DNA of 64,000 nucleotides from Mucilaginibacter gotjawali (lineage in GTDB: Bacteria; Bacteroidota; Bacteroidia; Sphingobacteriales; Sphingobacteriaceae): assembly GCF_002355435.1 (NCBI RefSeq), contig NZ_AP017313.1, positions 6,200,001 to 6,264,000 on the forward strand, in the 5' to 3' direction. This document shows, piece after piece, positions 33,005 to 41,141 of this stretch (positions are counted from its first letter, which is position 1; each line of letters opens with the position of its first letter). A model generated the notes under the pieces. That model had not been told where the DNA came from, searched no databases, and was given only the letters and a program-made list of their open reading frames with translations. A program made the translations under genes and the position numbers.

Positions 33005-33142
33005 TAATTAGTGAGGGAGTGAATTAGTGAATTAGTGATTAAAAAGGGTCGCGTAAATCGACTTGAAAAATTCACCAATTTACTAATTCAACCTTAAAAA
33101 ATTCACTAATTCACTAAATCAATAATTCACTAATTAAAAAAT
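33002..33142. repeat. Inverted AATTAGTGAATT word repeat spanning lemA stop to next start
   Basis: Left part 33005-33038 (TTAGTGAGGGAGTGAATTAGTG) and right part 33064-33139 (CACTAATTCACTAAATC) are inverted words filling the whole gap, with the lemA TAA at the edge. Same family at 36905-36940 and 62856-62989. Confidence 0.7.
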
Positions 33143-33577
33143 ATGGCCGTATTTAACGACGAGGAACAACAGCGGATCCGCACCGCCGTTGAGGATGCTG
33201 AAAGGCATACCTCCGGGCAGTTGCGCGTTTGTATCGAAAAAACCTGCAGCGAGCAAGTGCTCGACCGTGCTGCCAAATATTTTCACCAGCTGGATATGCA
33301 TAAAACCAAACTGCGTAACGGCGTGCTTATTTATGTGGCCACTGTCGACCGTAAGTTTGCCATCATTGGCGATGCAGGCATTAATAAAGTGGTGCCTGAT
33401 AATTTTTGGGATGACACCAAGGACGACATGCTGAAGCATTTTAAAGTAGGCGATATTGTTGAAGGTATTGTTACCGGCCTTGCGATAGCGGGCGAGCACC
33501 TCCAAAAATATTTCCCTCACCATACGGGCGACAATAACGAATTATCAGACGACATTGCCTTTATGGATGGCGAATAA
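33143..33577 (+). CDS. TPM domain protein, cytoplasmic type
   Basis: 144 residues, PF04536-type (TPM) domain: 'EEQQRIRTAVEDAERHTSGQ' and 'NGVLIYVATVDRKFAIIGDAGI'. No signal peptide. Part of the lemA-TPM-TPM operon. Some TPM proteins have phosphatase activity; the role here is unknown. Its stop is 10 nt before the next ATG. Confidence 0.88.
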   Translation: MAVFNDEEQQRIRTAVEDAERHTSGQLRVCIEKTCSEQVLDRAAKYFHQLDMHKTKLRNGVLIYVATVDRKFAIIGDAGINKVVPDNFWDDTKDDMLKHFKVGDIVEGIVTGLAIAGEHLQKYFPHHTGDNNELSDDIAFMDGE

Positions 33578-33587
33578 ACTTAAGATC

Positions 33588-34394
33588 ATGTTTAAAAAAC
33601 TCACCATATTATTTTCGCTGCTGTTCATCGGGCTGATGGCTTTTGCGCAGCAGCTGCCGCCAAAATCAACCACGCTGGTTACCGATTATGTACACGTATT
33701 GCAGGATGAAGAAAGGCATATGCTGGAGTATAAGCTGGCTTCGTTCAGCGATACGTCATCAACGCAAATTGCAGTAGTAATTATCAAATCTGTCGGCCAG
33801 TACGACATAGCCGATTACGGGCAAAAGCTGGGCCGCGCCTGGGGCATAGGCCAAAAAGGAAAAAACAACGGCATATTGATACTGGTTGCCTTTGACGACC
33901 ATAAAGTTACCATCCAAACCGGCTATGGGGCAGAAGGCGCGGTGCCCGATATCAGGGCTAACGAGATCATCCATAACGATATGCTGCCCCGCTTTAAACA
34001 AAGCGATTATTACGGTGGCCTAAATGCCGGCGTAGATGACCTGATAAAATTAATGAAGGGCGAGTATAAGGCGCCTAAAAAAGCCGTTGCTGAAAAAGAG
34101 CAGGATTACAGCGGCAGTTACGGTATTATATTCTTCATCGTTATTATTGTTGTCATCATCGTACTGCGGGGCAGGGGCGGCGGCGGTGGCCATATTATTG
34201 GCGGCCGGGGCGGTGCAAGCCCCTTCTGGTGGTTCCTGGGCGGCACTTTGCTGGGCCGGGGGAGTGGTGGCTGGGGAGGTTTCTCCAACGGCGATGGCGG
34301 CTTTGGCGGCGGCGGCGGTGATAGCGGTGGCGGAGGTTTCGGCGGCTTTGGCGGCGGAGATTTCGGCGGCGGCGGCGCCAGCGGCAGCTGGTAG
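33588..34394 (+). CDS. Exported TPM domain protein with Gly-rich tail
   Basis: About 268 residues from the ATG at 33588, where a signal peptide begins (MFKKLTILFSLLFIGLMAFAQ). The earlier in-frame start at 33555 lies inside the previous gene. TPM domain about 22-165 ('LVTDYVHVLQDEERHMLEYKL', 'TIQTGYGAEGAVPD'), then a transmembrane helix (about 182-200) and a low-complexity tail rich in Gly, Phe and Ser, typical of this family. Membrane-anchored in the envelope. Confidence 0.92.
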   Translation: MFKKLTILFSLLFIGLMAFAQQLPPKSTTLVTDYVHVLQDEERHMLEYKLASFSDTSSTQIAVVIIKSVGQYDIADYGQKLGRAWGIGQKGKNNGILILVAFDDHKVTIQTGYGAEGAVPDIRANEIIHNDMLPRFKQSDYYGGLNAGVDDLIKLMKGEYKAPKKAVAEKEQDYSGSYGIIFFIVIIVVIIVLRGRGGGGGHIIGGRGGASPFWWFLGGTLLGRGSGGWGGFSNGDGGFGGGGGDSGGGGFGGFGGGDFGGGGASGSW

Positions 34395-34488
34395 GGGGAA
34401 GTCAGGAAAGACCGAAAGACCGAAAGACCGAAAGTCCGGAAGTCAGAAAAGACGGAAAGACCGGAAGAGAGAAAGCCTGCCTTGCGGC
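34395..34488. repeat. Tandem GACCGAAA word repeat
   Basis: GACCGAAAGACCGAAAGAC with variants runs directly after the TPM stop codon. The inverse orientation of this word occupies 3484-3539, 31 kb away. Confidence 0.65.
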
Positions 34489-34534
34489 ATGCAGAAAGGC
34501 GTAACTTATTTAGAGCGATTAGCCGGTAAAATCC

Positions 34535-34542
34535 TATTTTTG
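34535..34542 (+). promoter_or_regulatory. TATTTTTG -7 box upstream of trmB
   Basis: TATTTTTG ends 17 nt before the TTG start at 34560. Confidence 0.4.
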
Positions 34543-34559
34543 CGCTTTAATTTTTTGAT

Positions 34560-35210
34560 TTGGGAAAAGATAAATTAAGGCGTTTTGCCGAAGTAAATAC
34601 GTTCAGCAATGTTTTGCAGCTGGATGCCGGGAAACCATTTAAAGGGCAATGGAGCCCCGGTCATTTTAAAAATAACAACCCTGTAGTACTGGAGCTGGCC
34701 TGCGGTAAGGGCGAATACACCGTTAACCTGGCCCGTTTATTTCCGGAAAAGAATTTTATAGGAATTGATTACAAGGGCAACCGTATTTGGCGCGGCGCTA
34801 AAACGGCGCTGGAAGATGGCGTTCCCAATGTGGCATTCCTGCGGATCCAGATAGAAACCATATTGGATTATTTTGGCGAAGGCGAGATAGATGAGATCTG
34901 GATCACCTTCCCCGACCCGCAGCCGCAGTTAAGCCGCGAAAAGAAGCGGCTCACTTCCTCCCGGTTCCTCGATAAATACAAACCGCTGTTAAAACCGGGT
35001 GGCTTTATCAACCTTAAAACAGATAACGATGGCCTGCATGCCTATACCGCTGAAAAAATAACTGAGACCGGCATGAAGCTGCACATCAGAACTGAGGACC
35101 TTTACCATTCTGAATTTGCGGATGAGGTGCTTTCCATCAAAACCTATTACGAAAAGAAATATCTGAAGCACGATAAGAATATCAATTATTTGAAGTTTTC
35201 GTTTGAGTAG
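34560..35210 (+). CDS. trmB: tRNA (guanine-N7-)-methyltransferase
   Basis: 216 residues. Methylates G46 of tRNA with SAM. SAM motif LELACGKGEYTVNLA near 46-60, 'FIGIDYKGNRIWRGAKTA' and 'IWITFPDPQPQ' (cf. FPDPWPK) identify TrmB. The start is TTG; no ATG fits the family's N-terminus (GKDKLRRFAE...). Upstream gap is a word repeat. Confidence 0.93.
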   Translation: MGKDKLRRFAEVNTFSNVLQLDAGKPFKGQWSPGHFKNNNPVVLELACGKGEYTVNLARLFPEKNFIGIDYKGNRIWRGAKTALEDGVPNVAFLRIQIETILDYFGEGEIDEIWITFPDPQPQLSREKKRLTSSRFLDKYKPLLKPGGFINLKTDNDGLHAYTAEKITETGMKLHIRTEDLYHSEFADEVLSIKTYYEKKYLKHDKNINYLKFSFE

Positions 35211-35212
35211 AG

Positions 35213-35290
35213 GCCTCACGCCGGCCCTCTCCAAAGGAGAGGGAGTGAAAACTTCTTTTTAAGCCCTCCTTTGGAGAGAGTTGGATGAGG
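35213..35290. repeat. CCTCTCCAAAGGAGAGG inverted repeat between trmB and ATL gene
   Basis: Perfect hairpin CCCTCTCC-AAA-GGAGAGGG at 35225-35243 plus an outer inverted copy ending GGAGAGAGTTGGATGAGG at 35290. It could terminate trmB or act as a spacer; the outer arms reach the first codons of the next frame. Confidence 0.65.
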
Positions 35291-35295
35291 CGATA

Positions 35296-35646
35296 ATGGT
35301 TTTAGATACACCTATGAAAGATGATAATTTTTTTGAACAGGTTTATGAAGTGGCGCGGCTGATCCCTGCCGGCAGGATAACTTCATACGGGGCTATTGCC
35401 GCTTACCTGGGCACAAAAGGTTCGTCGCGGATGGTAGGCTGGGCCATGCAGGCCTGCGGAAAAGCGACGCCCCCGGTACCGGCGCACCGGGTGGTAAACA
35501 GGCAGGGTTTGTTAACCGCCAAATTTCATTTCGGCGGTAACCTGATGCAGCAATTGCTGGAAAGCGAAGGCGTAAAAGTGGTAGATGACCAGGTGCAGGA
35601 TTTTAAAAAATTGTACTGGGACCCGTCAATTGAGCTGGCGCTATAA
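35296..35646 (+). CDS. Alkyltransferase-like (ATL) protein, MGMT family without acceptor Cys
   Basis: 116 residues. Winged-helix C-terminal domain of O6-alkylguanine-DNA alkyltransferases: 'RLIPAGRITSYGAIAAYLG' and 'SSRMVGWAMQ', with the finger Arg45 that flips the base. The normal PCHRV is PAHRV (Ala63), so it cannot transfer the alkyl group; known ATLs of this kind flag alkylated guanine for nucleotide excision repair. Start chosen at ATG 35296; the upstream TTG at 35281 lies in the repeat. Overlaps the convergent gene by 6 nt. Confidence 0.85.
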   Translation: MVLDTPMKDDNFFEQVYEVARLIPAGRITSYGAIAAYLGTKGSSRMVGWAMQACGKATPPVPAHRVVNRQGLLTAKFHFGGNLMQQLLESEGVKVVDDQVQDFKKLYWDPSIELAL

Positions 35647-36006
35647 GGTAGCCTCGTTAAAGTCGTTACCCATGTAATCCGTTACCAGCCAGGTAAGCAA
35701 TATCACCGTACCGAAGATCACAAAAAAAAGCTTGCCATCGGGGTTGTCTCCAAACAGGGTGTACGCCAGTGCAATGAGTATGACCCCAACTAAAACCTCA
35801 ATAGTGGCATGTATGGTAACCGGGATAGCCTTAAAAATCCCCAAAGGATAATCCGTTAAAATTGATAAAAGCAAATGAACCGCCCCGAGCGCATAGGTAA
35901 AAATAGCTAATGTACCGGTGAAGGAAAAAAAGGCCGGTGAACATAGCAATACGATTACCATTAAATAATCTATAACACCATGAATTTTGGGGGAAATGAA
36001 TTTCAT
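35641..36006 (-). CDS. Four-span membrane protein, SPW-repeat-like
   Basis: 121 residues with four hydrophobic segments (about 12-30, 34-52, 63-84, 95-113) and the start MKFISPKIHGVIDYL. This pattern resembles small Bacteroidota membrane proteins of the SPW/DoxX size class, but I cannot name the family. The TAG stop overlaps the end of the ATL gene; the two converge with no terminator between them. Confidence 0.72.
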   Translation of the reverse strand: MKFISPKIHGVIDYLMVIVLLCSPAFFSFTGTLAIFTYALGAVHLLLSILTDYPLGIFKAIPVTIHATIEVLVGVILIALAYTLFGDNPDGKLFFVIFGTVILLTWLVTDYMGNDFNEATL

Positions 36007-36056
36007 AAGCCGTTTAGTATGTTAATTTAATGCTAAATCTAAATAATATAATCTTA

Positions 36057-36422
36057 TTAATCAATCATTTGCAACAATTCCATCCGGTTGCCAAATGGGT
36101 CGATAAAAGCAAAACGGTTACGGCCCGGTATTTTTGGTTCTTCCAAAATTTCAACATTGTTTTTTTGCAGCAAATGCCTTGCAGCTTCCACATCGGCAAC
36201 TTCAAAGGCGGTATGCCTGATGGAGCGCGGCAATGAGGGTTCCACCCCGATATGTAATTGTATATTGCCGATATCAAACCAATAGCCCGCGTTGCCGAAG
36301 ATCTTGTCGGGACGTCCAATCAGTTGCAGGCCGATGATGCCGGTATAAAATTGCCTGGCCTCTTCCAGCCGTTCAGGGGGAACACAAATATGAATATGGT
36401 CGGCACGAATAAAATCGATCAT
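36057..36422 (-). CDS. VOC family (glyoxalase-like) protein
   Basis: 121 residues. Typical vicinal oxygen chelate fold: 'ADHIHICVPPERLEEARQFYTGIIGL', 'HTAFEVADVEAARHLL' and 'RFAFIDPFGNRMELLQ'. His9 and the Glu in MELLQ are likely metal ligands. Reaction unknown. Its start overlaps the stop of the next upstream VOC gene by one base (TAATG), so they are translationally coupled. Confidence 0.9.
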   Translation of the reverse strand: MIDFIRADHIHICVPPERLEEARQFYTGIIGLQLIGRPDKIFGNAGYWFDIGNIQLHIGVEPSLPRSIRHTAFEVADVEAARHLLQKNNVEILEEPKIPGRNRFAFIDPFGNRMELLQMID

Positions 36423-36799
36423 TATTCGTCCTCGGCAAAAGTTAAAACGTAGTTATTATTATCCAGGATAGAAAACTCGGTAGCGCCATAAAAAGTGGTT
36501 TCAAGGCCTTTCAATACCGTTACCTTTTCATGGATCAGCTCAAAAAACTCCCTGATCTTTTTTAGTTTGATATAAAACAACAGCGAGCCGCCGTTCCTGC
36601 GGCTGATATTCGGGAGTTCCTTACCTAAACTTTCAAAGGTCTGGAACATAAAGGTTACGTCGCCATTGCTCATCATCGCCCAAACCAATTCAGTGCCGGC
36701 TTCGGGTACGGTCATTACCAATTGAAATCCGATAGACATGTAAAAGCTGATGGTTTCGTTCATGTCTTCAACAAAAATATTGGGGGAGAGGCTTTCCAT
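36422..36799 (-). CDS. VOC family protein
   Basis: 125 residues. Begins MESLSPNIFVEDMNETISFYMSIG; glyoxalase-like, with weakly conserved metal positions, so possibly a binding protein such as those for antibiotics. Forms an overlapping pair with the downstream VOC gene. Confidence 0.82.
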   Translation of the reverse strand: MESLSPNIFVEDMNETISFYMSIGFQLVMTVPEAGTELVWAMMSNGDVTFMFQTFESLGKELPNISRRNGGSLLFYIKLKKIREFFELIHEKVTVLKGLETTFYGATEFSILDNNNYVLTFAEDE

Positions 36800-36800
36800 G

Positions 36801-36940
36801 GGGGGAGTTGATTAAGTTAGACGTAGTTGATGGGGTTGATTAAGTTATTTTTGGTGATTCAATATTAAATATAAATTTGGTCAATTACTAACACTCAATT
36901 TCAACAATACAACATTCATTAATTCACTAATTCAATAATA
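36801..36940. repeat. GTTGATTAAGTT and AATTCACTAATTC word repeats
   Basis: Directional TTGATTAAGTT words (36806-36845), then CATTAATTCACTAATTCAAT (36915-36934). Lie between divergent genes. Confidence 0.5.
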
Positions 36941-36945
36941 AATAT

Positions 36946-37293
36946 ATGTCCCTGATAGCAGATTTTGAATCCTACCGTACCAGAATGAACGACAGGATAA
37001 TGGAAACAGCCAATACCAATATCAAACGCTTTTTTGCGCTGGATACCACCACCTATGCCGAAGGTGCACTGGATGTAAAAACCAAAGAAATGCTGGGCCT
37101 GGTAGCCTCGATGGTTTTGCGTTGCGATGATTGCATTAAATACCATTTAGGCAAATGCCACGAAGCGGGGGTCAATCACGATGAAATGAATGAAGTATTT
37201 ATGATCGCCAATTTGGTGGGTGGATCAATTGTGATCCCGCATTATCGTAGAGCGGTGGAATATTGGGATGAGTTGTGTTCAGTGGGCAGTTAA
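36946..37293 (+). CDS. Carboxymuconolactone decarboxylase/AhpD-like protein
   Basis: 115 residues. All-helical AhpD-like fold with the redox motif LRCDDCIKYH (CxxC, then His two positions later) and 'LGLVASMVL'. Such proteins act as peroxidase partners or decarboxylases; no peroxidase partner is adjacent. The last codons (GTG GGC AGT TAA) and stop fall within a word repeat, so the C-terminal VGS may be repeat-derived. Confidence 0.87.
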   Translation: MSLIADFESYRTRMNDRIMETANTNIKRFFALDTTTYAEGALDVKTKEMLGLVASMVLRCDDCIKYHLGKCHEAGVNHDEMNEVFMIANLVGGSIVIPHYRRAVEYWDELCSVGS

Positions 37294-37389
37294 AAGTTGG
37301 CAGTTTGCAGGGAAGGACAGGTATTAATTTTTAATTTAGCATTTTAAGACACCGCTATGCAAACTGCAAACTCAAAACTGCAAACTCAG
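37280..37389. repeat. Inverted GTTTGCAGTT word repeat joining two genes
   Basis: Left arm 37280-37310 (GTGGGCAGTTAAAAGTTGGCAG) overlaps the end of the AhpD-like gene; right arm 37357-37389 is the complementary word and contains the start codon and first codons of tag. Same word as the arms of the element at 5086-5572 and as 46420-46490. Confidence 0.75.
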
Positions 37390-37935
37390 GAAATAAAACG
37401 TTGCACATGGCCGGGAGCAGACCCCCTCTACATGGATTACCACGATAATGAATGGGGCAAAGAGGTACATGATGATAAAAAGCTGTTTGAGTTCCTGGTA
37501 TTGGAATCTGCCCAGGCAGGTTTAAGCTGGATCACTATTTTACGCCGGCGCGAGGGTTACCGCAAAGCCTATGCTGATTTTGATGTGCAGAAAGTAGCCG
37601 CATTTGATGATGAGGATGTTGCGCGTTTGTTGAATGATGAAGGGATCATCCGCAACCGCCTTAAAGTTTTGTCTTCTATAAACAACGCTAAGCTTTTTAT
37701 AGAGGTTCAGAAGGAATTCGGCTCCTTTGATAAATACCTGTACAGCTTTATGCCCAATGGTAAACCCATCGTCAATTACACAACCGCTATTCCGGCAAGT
37801 ACACCAATATCCGACGCCATAAGTAAGGATATGAAAAAGCGGGGCTTTAAGTTTTTTGGAACGACGATCTGTTACGCCCATATGCAGGCCACCGGTATGG
37901 TAAATGATCATTTACCGGATTGTAGTTTTAAATAG
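37357..37935 (+). CDS. tag: DNA-3-methyladenine glycosylase I
   Basis: 192 residues. Removes 3-methyladenine from DNA. 'KRCTWPGADPLYMDYHDNEWG' with the zinc-ligand Cys and 'LSWITILRRREGYRKAYADF' are signatures; zinc-ligand His/Cys recur near the C-terminus (ATGMVNDHLPDC). Typical family members begin two or three residues before the RCxW motif; here twelve extra residues (MQTANSKLQTQE) are encoded by a word repeat that supplies the only in-frame start codon. Confidence 0.93.
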   Translation: MQTANSKLQTQEIKRCTWPGADPLYMDYHDNEWGKEVHDDKKLFEFLVLESAQAGLSWITILRRREGYRKAYADFDVQKVAAFDDEDVARLLNDEGIIRNRLKVLSSINNAKLFIEVQKEFGSFDKYLYSFMPNGKPIVNYTTAIPASTPISDAISKDMKKRGFKFFGTTICYAHMQATGMVNDHLPDCSFK

Positions 37936-38168
37936 ATTGACACGAATTTTCACGAAAGCCTATTTATCGGATTTATACAGAAAACGCTATAAGGTATCAC
38001 GTCGCATTTGCATTTTAAACCATCAAAAAATTCGGGAAAATTCAATTTTATTCGTGTAATTCGTGTAAAATTTCATTCGTGTAGATTCGAACAAATTCGC
38101 GGGCATTCGTGCCTGATTTCATTCGTGTATATTCGAACTCATTCGTGAGCATTCGTGCAAAAAAAATT
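37936..38168. repeat. ATTCGTGTA word repeats upstream of polA
   Basis: After the tag stop the 233-bp gap is filled, especially at 38050-38160, with degenerate ATTCGTG words (CATTCGTGTAATTCGTG). A left part with the reverse-complement word (CACGAATTTTCACGAA, 37941-37956) makes it weakly inverted. An upstream extension of polA through this region is not credible. Confidence 0.6.
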
Positions 38169-40979
38169 ATGAAGAAACTATTTCTCCTGGATGGCATGGC
38201 CCTTATTTACCGGGCGCATTTTGCGTTGAGCAAGACCCCCCGTTTTACTTCGGGCGGTATAAACACTTCGGCGGTAATGGGTTTTACCAATACCCTGCTG
38301 GAGGTGATCAGAAAAGAAAAACCTACCCATATGGCCGTGGTTTTTGATACCGAAGCGCCTACCGAACGTCATATTGATTTTGCAGCCTACAAAGCGCACC
38401 GGGAAAGTATGCCCGAAGACCTTTCGGCGGCTTTGCCTTATATATTTAAAGTGATCCTTGGGTTTAATATCCCGGTGATCACCTCTGATGGTTACGAGGC
38501 TGACGATATTATCGGCACCCTTGCCAAAAAAGCAGAGATACAGGGCTACCAGGTATATTGCATGACACCCGATAAGGATTTCGGACAGCTGGTATCCGAA
38601 AATATTTTCATCTACAAGCCCGCACGTATGGGTAACGAGATGGAGATACTGGGCGTAAAGGAAATATTGGAGAAATGGGAGATTGAGCGCGTTGAACAGG
38701 TGATTGATATCCTTGGCCTTTGGGGCGATGCGGTCGACGGCATCCCCGGCATCCCGGGCATCGGCGAAAAAACCGCCAAGGCATTGATCAAGCAATATGG
38801 CTCAGTGGAAGAGATCATCAGCCATAGCCACGAATTAAAGGGTAAGCAACGGGAAAATGTAGAACAATTTGCGGAGCAGGGCATGATGTCAAAAAAACTG
38901 GCCACCATCAACTTAAATGTTCCGGTTGAACTGGATGAAGAGGGCCTGGCTATGGGTCCGCCAAGCAAGGACCTGCTGGAACCGTTATTTGCCGAACTTG
39001 AATTCCGCACGCTGGGCCGGCGCGTTTTCGGGGATGATTTCAGTATTACCGAAACACGGGCGGTAAGTATCCAAACAGACCTTTTTGGCCAACCCGTAGC
39101 CGATGGCCGCACCACGATGGCGGTAGAGGTACAGGATATTTATGAACCGCCTGCTGCTGCAGATGCCAAAAACATTCATAATGTTACGCACGAATACCAC
39201 TTAGCAGATAACCCTGAAAAAAGAAAAACGCTGATTGAGACCCTGGCGAAGCAAAAAAACTTTTGTTTTGATACTGAAACCACTGGAACTGACGCCAATG
39301 ATTGCGAACTGGTAGGCTTGTCCTTTGCTGTAAAAGCAGGCGAAGCCTGGTATGTACCCGTGCCCGCAGACCAGGAAATAACCCGGGGCATAGTAAATGA
39401 GTTTAAGCCGGTACTGGAAGATGCTGCCATCGGCAAAACTGGTCAGAACCTGAAGTTTGATATTTTAATGCTGAAATGGTATGGCGTTGAAGTAAAAGGT
39501 GAGTTGTTTGATACCATGATGGCCCACTATGTAATCGACCCCGACACGCGTCATGGCATGGATGTGCTTTCAGAAAATTATTTGAATTACAAACCTGTTT
39601 CTATCACAGAACTCATCGGCGCCAAAGGCAAAAACCAGGGCAGCATGCGCGATGTGGAGATAGAAAAGATAAAGGAATACGCTGCAGAAGATGCCGATAT
39701 TACCCTTCAGCTGAAAACCATCTTCGAGCCAAAACTAAAAGAAGTAGAAAGCGAAAAGCTGATCCACGAGATAGAAAATCCGCTGATTTATGTGCTGGCG
39801 GATATGGAGTACGAAGGCGTATTGATCGACCATGAAACGCTGAAAGAGTTTTCAAAAGAACTGGAGACAGATATTGCCAAATTTGAAAAGATCATCTTTG
39901 AAAAAGCCGGCGTGCGGTTCAATATCGCATCACCAAAACAACTGGGCGAGGTGCTTTTTGAAAAACTGATGCTTGATCCCAAAGCAAAAAAAACCAAGAC
40001 CGGCCAGTACCAAACCGGCGAAGATGTGTTGATGGGACTGGCCGCCAAAAGCGATATTGTTAGGGATATCCTTGATTTTCGCCAGCTGCAGAAGCTGAAA
40101 TCAACCTATGTGGATGCACTGCCAACTATGGTAAACCGTAAAACCGGCAGGGTGCATACTTCCTATAACCAGGCGGTGGCTGCTACCGGGCGTTTGAGCT
40201 CCAATAACCCCAACCTGCAAAATATCCCTATCCGTACCGAGCGAGGGCGGGAAGTTAGAAAAGCATTTATCCCACGCGACAGTGGTCACACTATTGTTTC
40301 TGCGGATTATTCGCAGATCGAACTGCGCATTATTGCCGAAATCAGCAAGGATGCCAATATGATGGAAGCTTTCGTGCAAAACCTGGACATTCACACCGCC
40401 ACCGCTGCAAATGTATATGGCATCAGTTTGGAAGAAGTGACCAGCACCCAGCGCCGCAATGCCAAAGCGGTAAACTTTGGGATTATTTACGGGCAGTCGG
40501 CATTTGGTTTATCACAGAGTTTGGGCATCCCCCGCAAGGAAGCCGCAGAAATTATTGACAACTATTTCGCGCAGTACCCCGGCATCAAAAATTACATGGC
40601 CGATACCATGAACTTTGCCCGCGAAAACGGTTATGTATGTACGCTGATGGGCCGGCGCAGGTATTTGCGGGATATTAATTCAGCCAATGCTACCGTGCGT
40701 GGTTTTGCGGAACGAAATGCCATTAACGCGCCGATACAAGGCTCCGCTGCCGACATGATAAAAATAGCGATGATCAATATCCACCGCGAATTTAAAGCGC
40801 GCAACCTGGATGCCCGTATGACCATGCAGGTGCATGATGAGTTGGTGTTCGATGTTCCGCATCACGAAGTGGAAATTGTGAAACCGATCATCATGGAAAA
40901 CATGAAAAATGCCATTAAAACAACTGTGCCGATTATGGTGGAAATTGGAACGGGAGTGAATTGGTTAGAGGCGCATTGA
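38169..40979 (+). CDS. polA: DNA polymerase I
   Basis: 936 residues. The N-terminal 5'-3' exonuclease (start MKKLFLLDGMALIYRAHFA; AYKAHRESMP) is followed by a proofreading domain with an intact DTET motif (Asp368, Glu370) and by the polymerase: DYSQIELR near 711 and the catalytic HDELVFD near 887. Start placed at 38169; the in-frame extension upstream reads through word repeats. Roles: repair and Okazaki fragment processing. A decayed copy of its last 31 codons follows at 41027. Confidence 0.97.
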   Translation: MKKLFLLDGMALIYRAHFALSKTPRFTSGGINTSAVMGFTNTLLEVIRKEKPTHMAVVFDTEAPTERHIDFAAYKAHRESMPEDLSAALPYIFKVILGFNIPVITSDGYEADDIIGTLAKKAEIQGYQVYCMTPDKDFGQLVSENIFIYKPARMGNEMEILGVKEILEKWEIERVEQVIDILGLWGDAVDGIPGIPGIGEKTAKALIKQYGSVEEIISHSHELKGKQRENVEQFAEQGMMSKKLATINLNVPVELDEEGLAMGPPSKDLLEPLFAELEFRTLGRRVFGDDFSITETRAVSIQTDLFGQPVADGRTTMAVEVQDIYEPPAAADAKNIHNVTHEYHLADNPEKRKTLIETLAKQKNFCFDTETTGTDANDCELVGLSFAVKAGEAWYVPVPADQEITRGIVNEFKPVLEDAAIGKTGQNLKFDILMLKWYGVEVKGELFDTMMAHYVIDPDTRHGMDVLSENYLNYKPVSITELIGAKGKNQGSMRDVEIEKIKEYAAEDADITLQLKTIFEPKLKEVESEKLIHEIENPLIYVLADMEYEGVLIDHETLKEFSKELETDIAKFEKIIFEKAGVRFNIASPKQLGEVLFEKLMLDPKAKKTKTGQYQTGEDVLMGLAAKSDIVRDILDFRQLQKLKSTYVDALPTMVNRKTGRVHTSYNQAVAATGRLSSNNPNLQNIPIRTERGREVRKAFIPRDSGHTIVSADYSQIELRIIAEISKDANMMEAFVQNLDIHTATAANVYGISLEEVTSTQRRNAKAVNFGIIYGQSAFGLSQSLGIPRKEAAEIIDNYFAQYPGIKNYMADTMNFARENGYVCTLMGRRRYLRDINSANATVRGFAERNAINAPIQGSAADMIKIAMINIHREFKARNLDARMTMQVHDELVFDVPHHEVEIVKPIIMENMKNAIKTTVPIMVEIGTGVNWLEAH

Positions 40980-40986
40980 TTTGGGA

Positions 40987-41022
40987 TCACACCGATTTTG
41001 GGTTGATTACACCGATTAGATT
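40987..41022. repeat. ATCACACCGATT word repeat
   Basis: Two tandem units, CACACCGATTTTGGGTTGAT and TACACCGATTAGATTC, lie between the polA stop and the polA-like remnant. Confidence 0.5.
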
Positions 41023-41026
41023 CAAT

Positions 41027-41119
41027 ATTATTATGGAGAACATGAAGAAGTCTAATAAAACCAATGTGCCGGTAATGGTGGAAATCGGTGTGGGTTCAAA
41101 TTGGCCGGGGGCACATTGA
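41027..41119 (+). pseudogene. Remnant of a second polA 3' end (31 codons)
   Basis: The codons read IIMENMKKSNKTNVPVMVEI...NWPGAH with a TGA stop, aligned without gaps to the last 31 codons of the intact polA (IIMENMKNAIKTTVPIMVEI...NWLEAH). Many differences are at third positions. It therefore looks like the end of a diverged functional polA that arrived by recombination or duplication, not a recent copy. It lacks a start. Confidence 0.8.
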
Positions 41120-41141
41120 TATATATTATAACACAATAAGC

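Noticed and set aside
38109..38168. N-terminal extension of DNA polymerase I
   Set aside because: The extra 20 codons are read from ATTCGTG word repeats; the ATG at 38169 gives the normal polymerase N-terminus.
41088..41141. N-terminal extension of the unknown secreted protein
   Set aside because: It would be read from the polA remnant in another frame; the ATG at 41142 starts a clean signal peptide.
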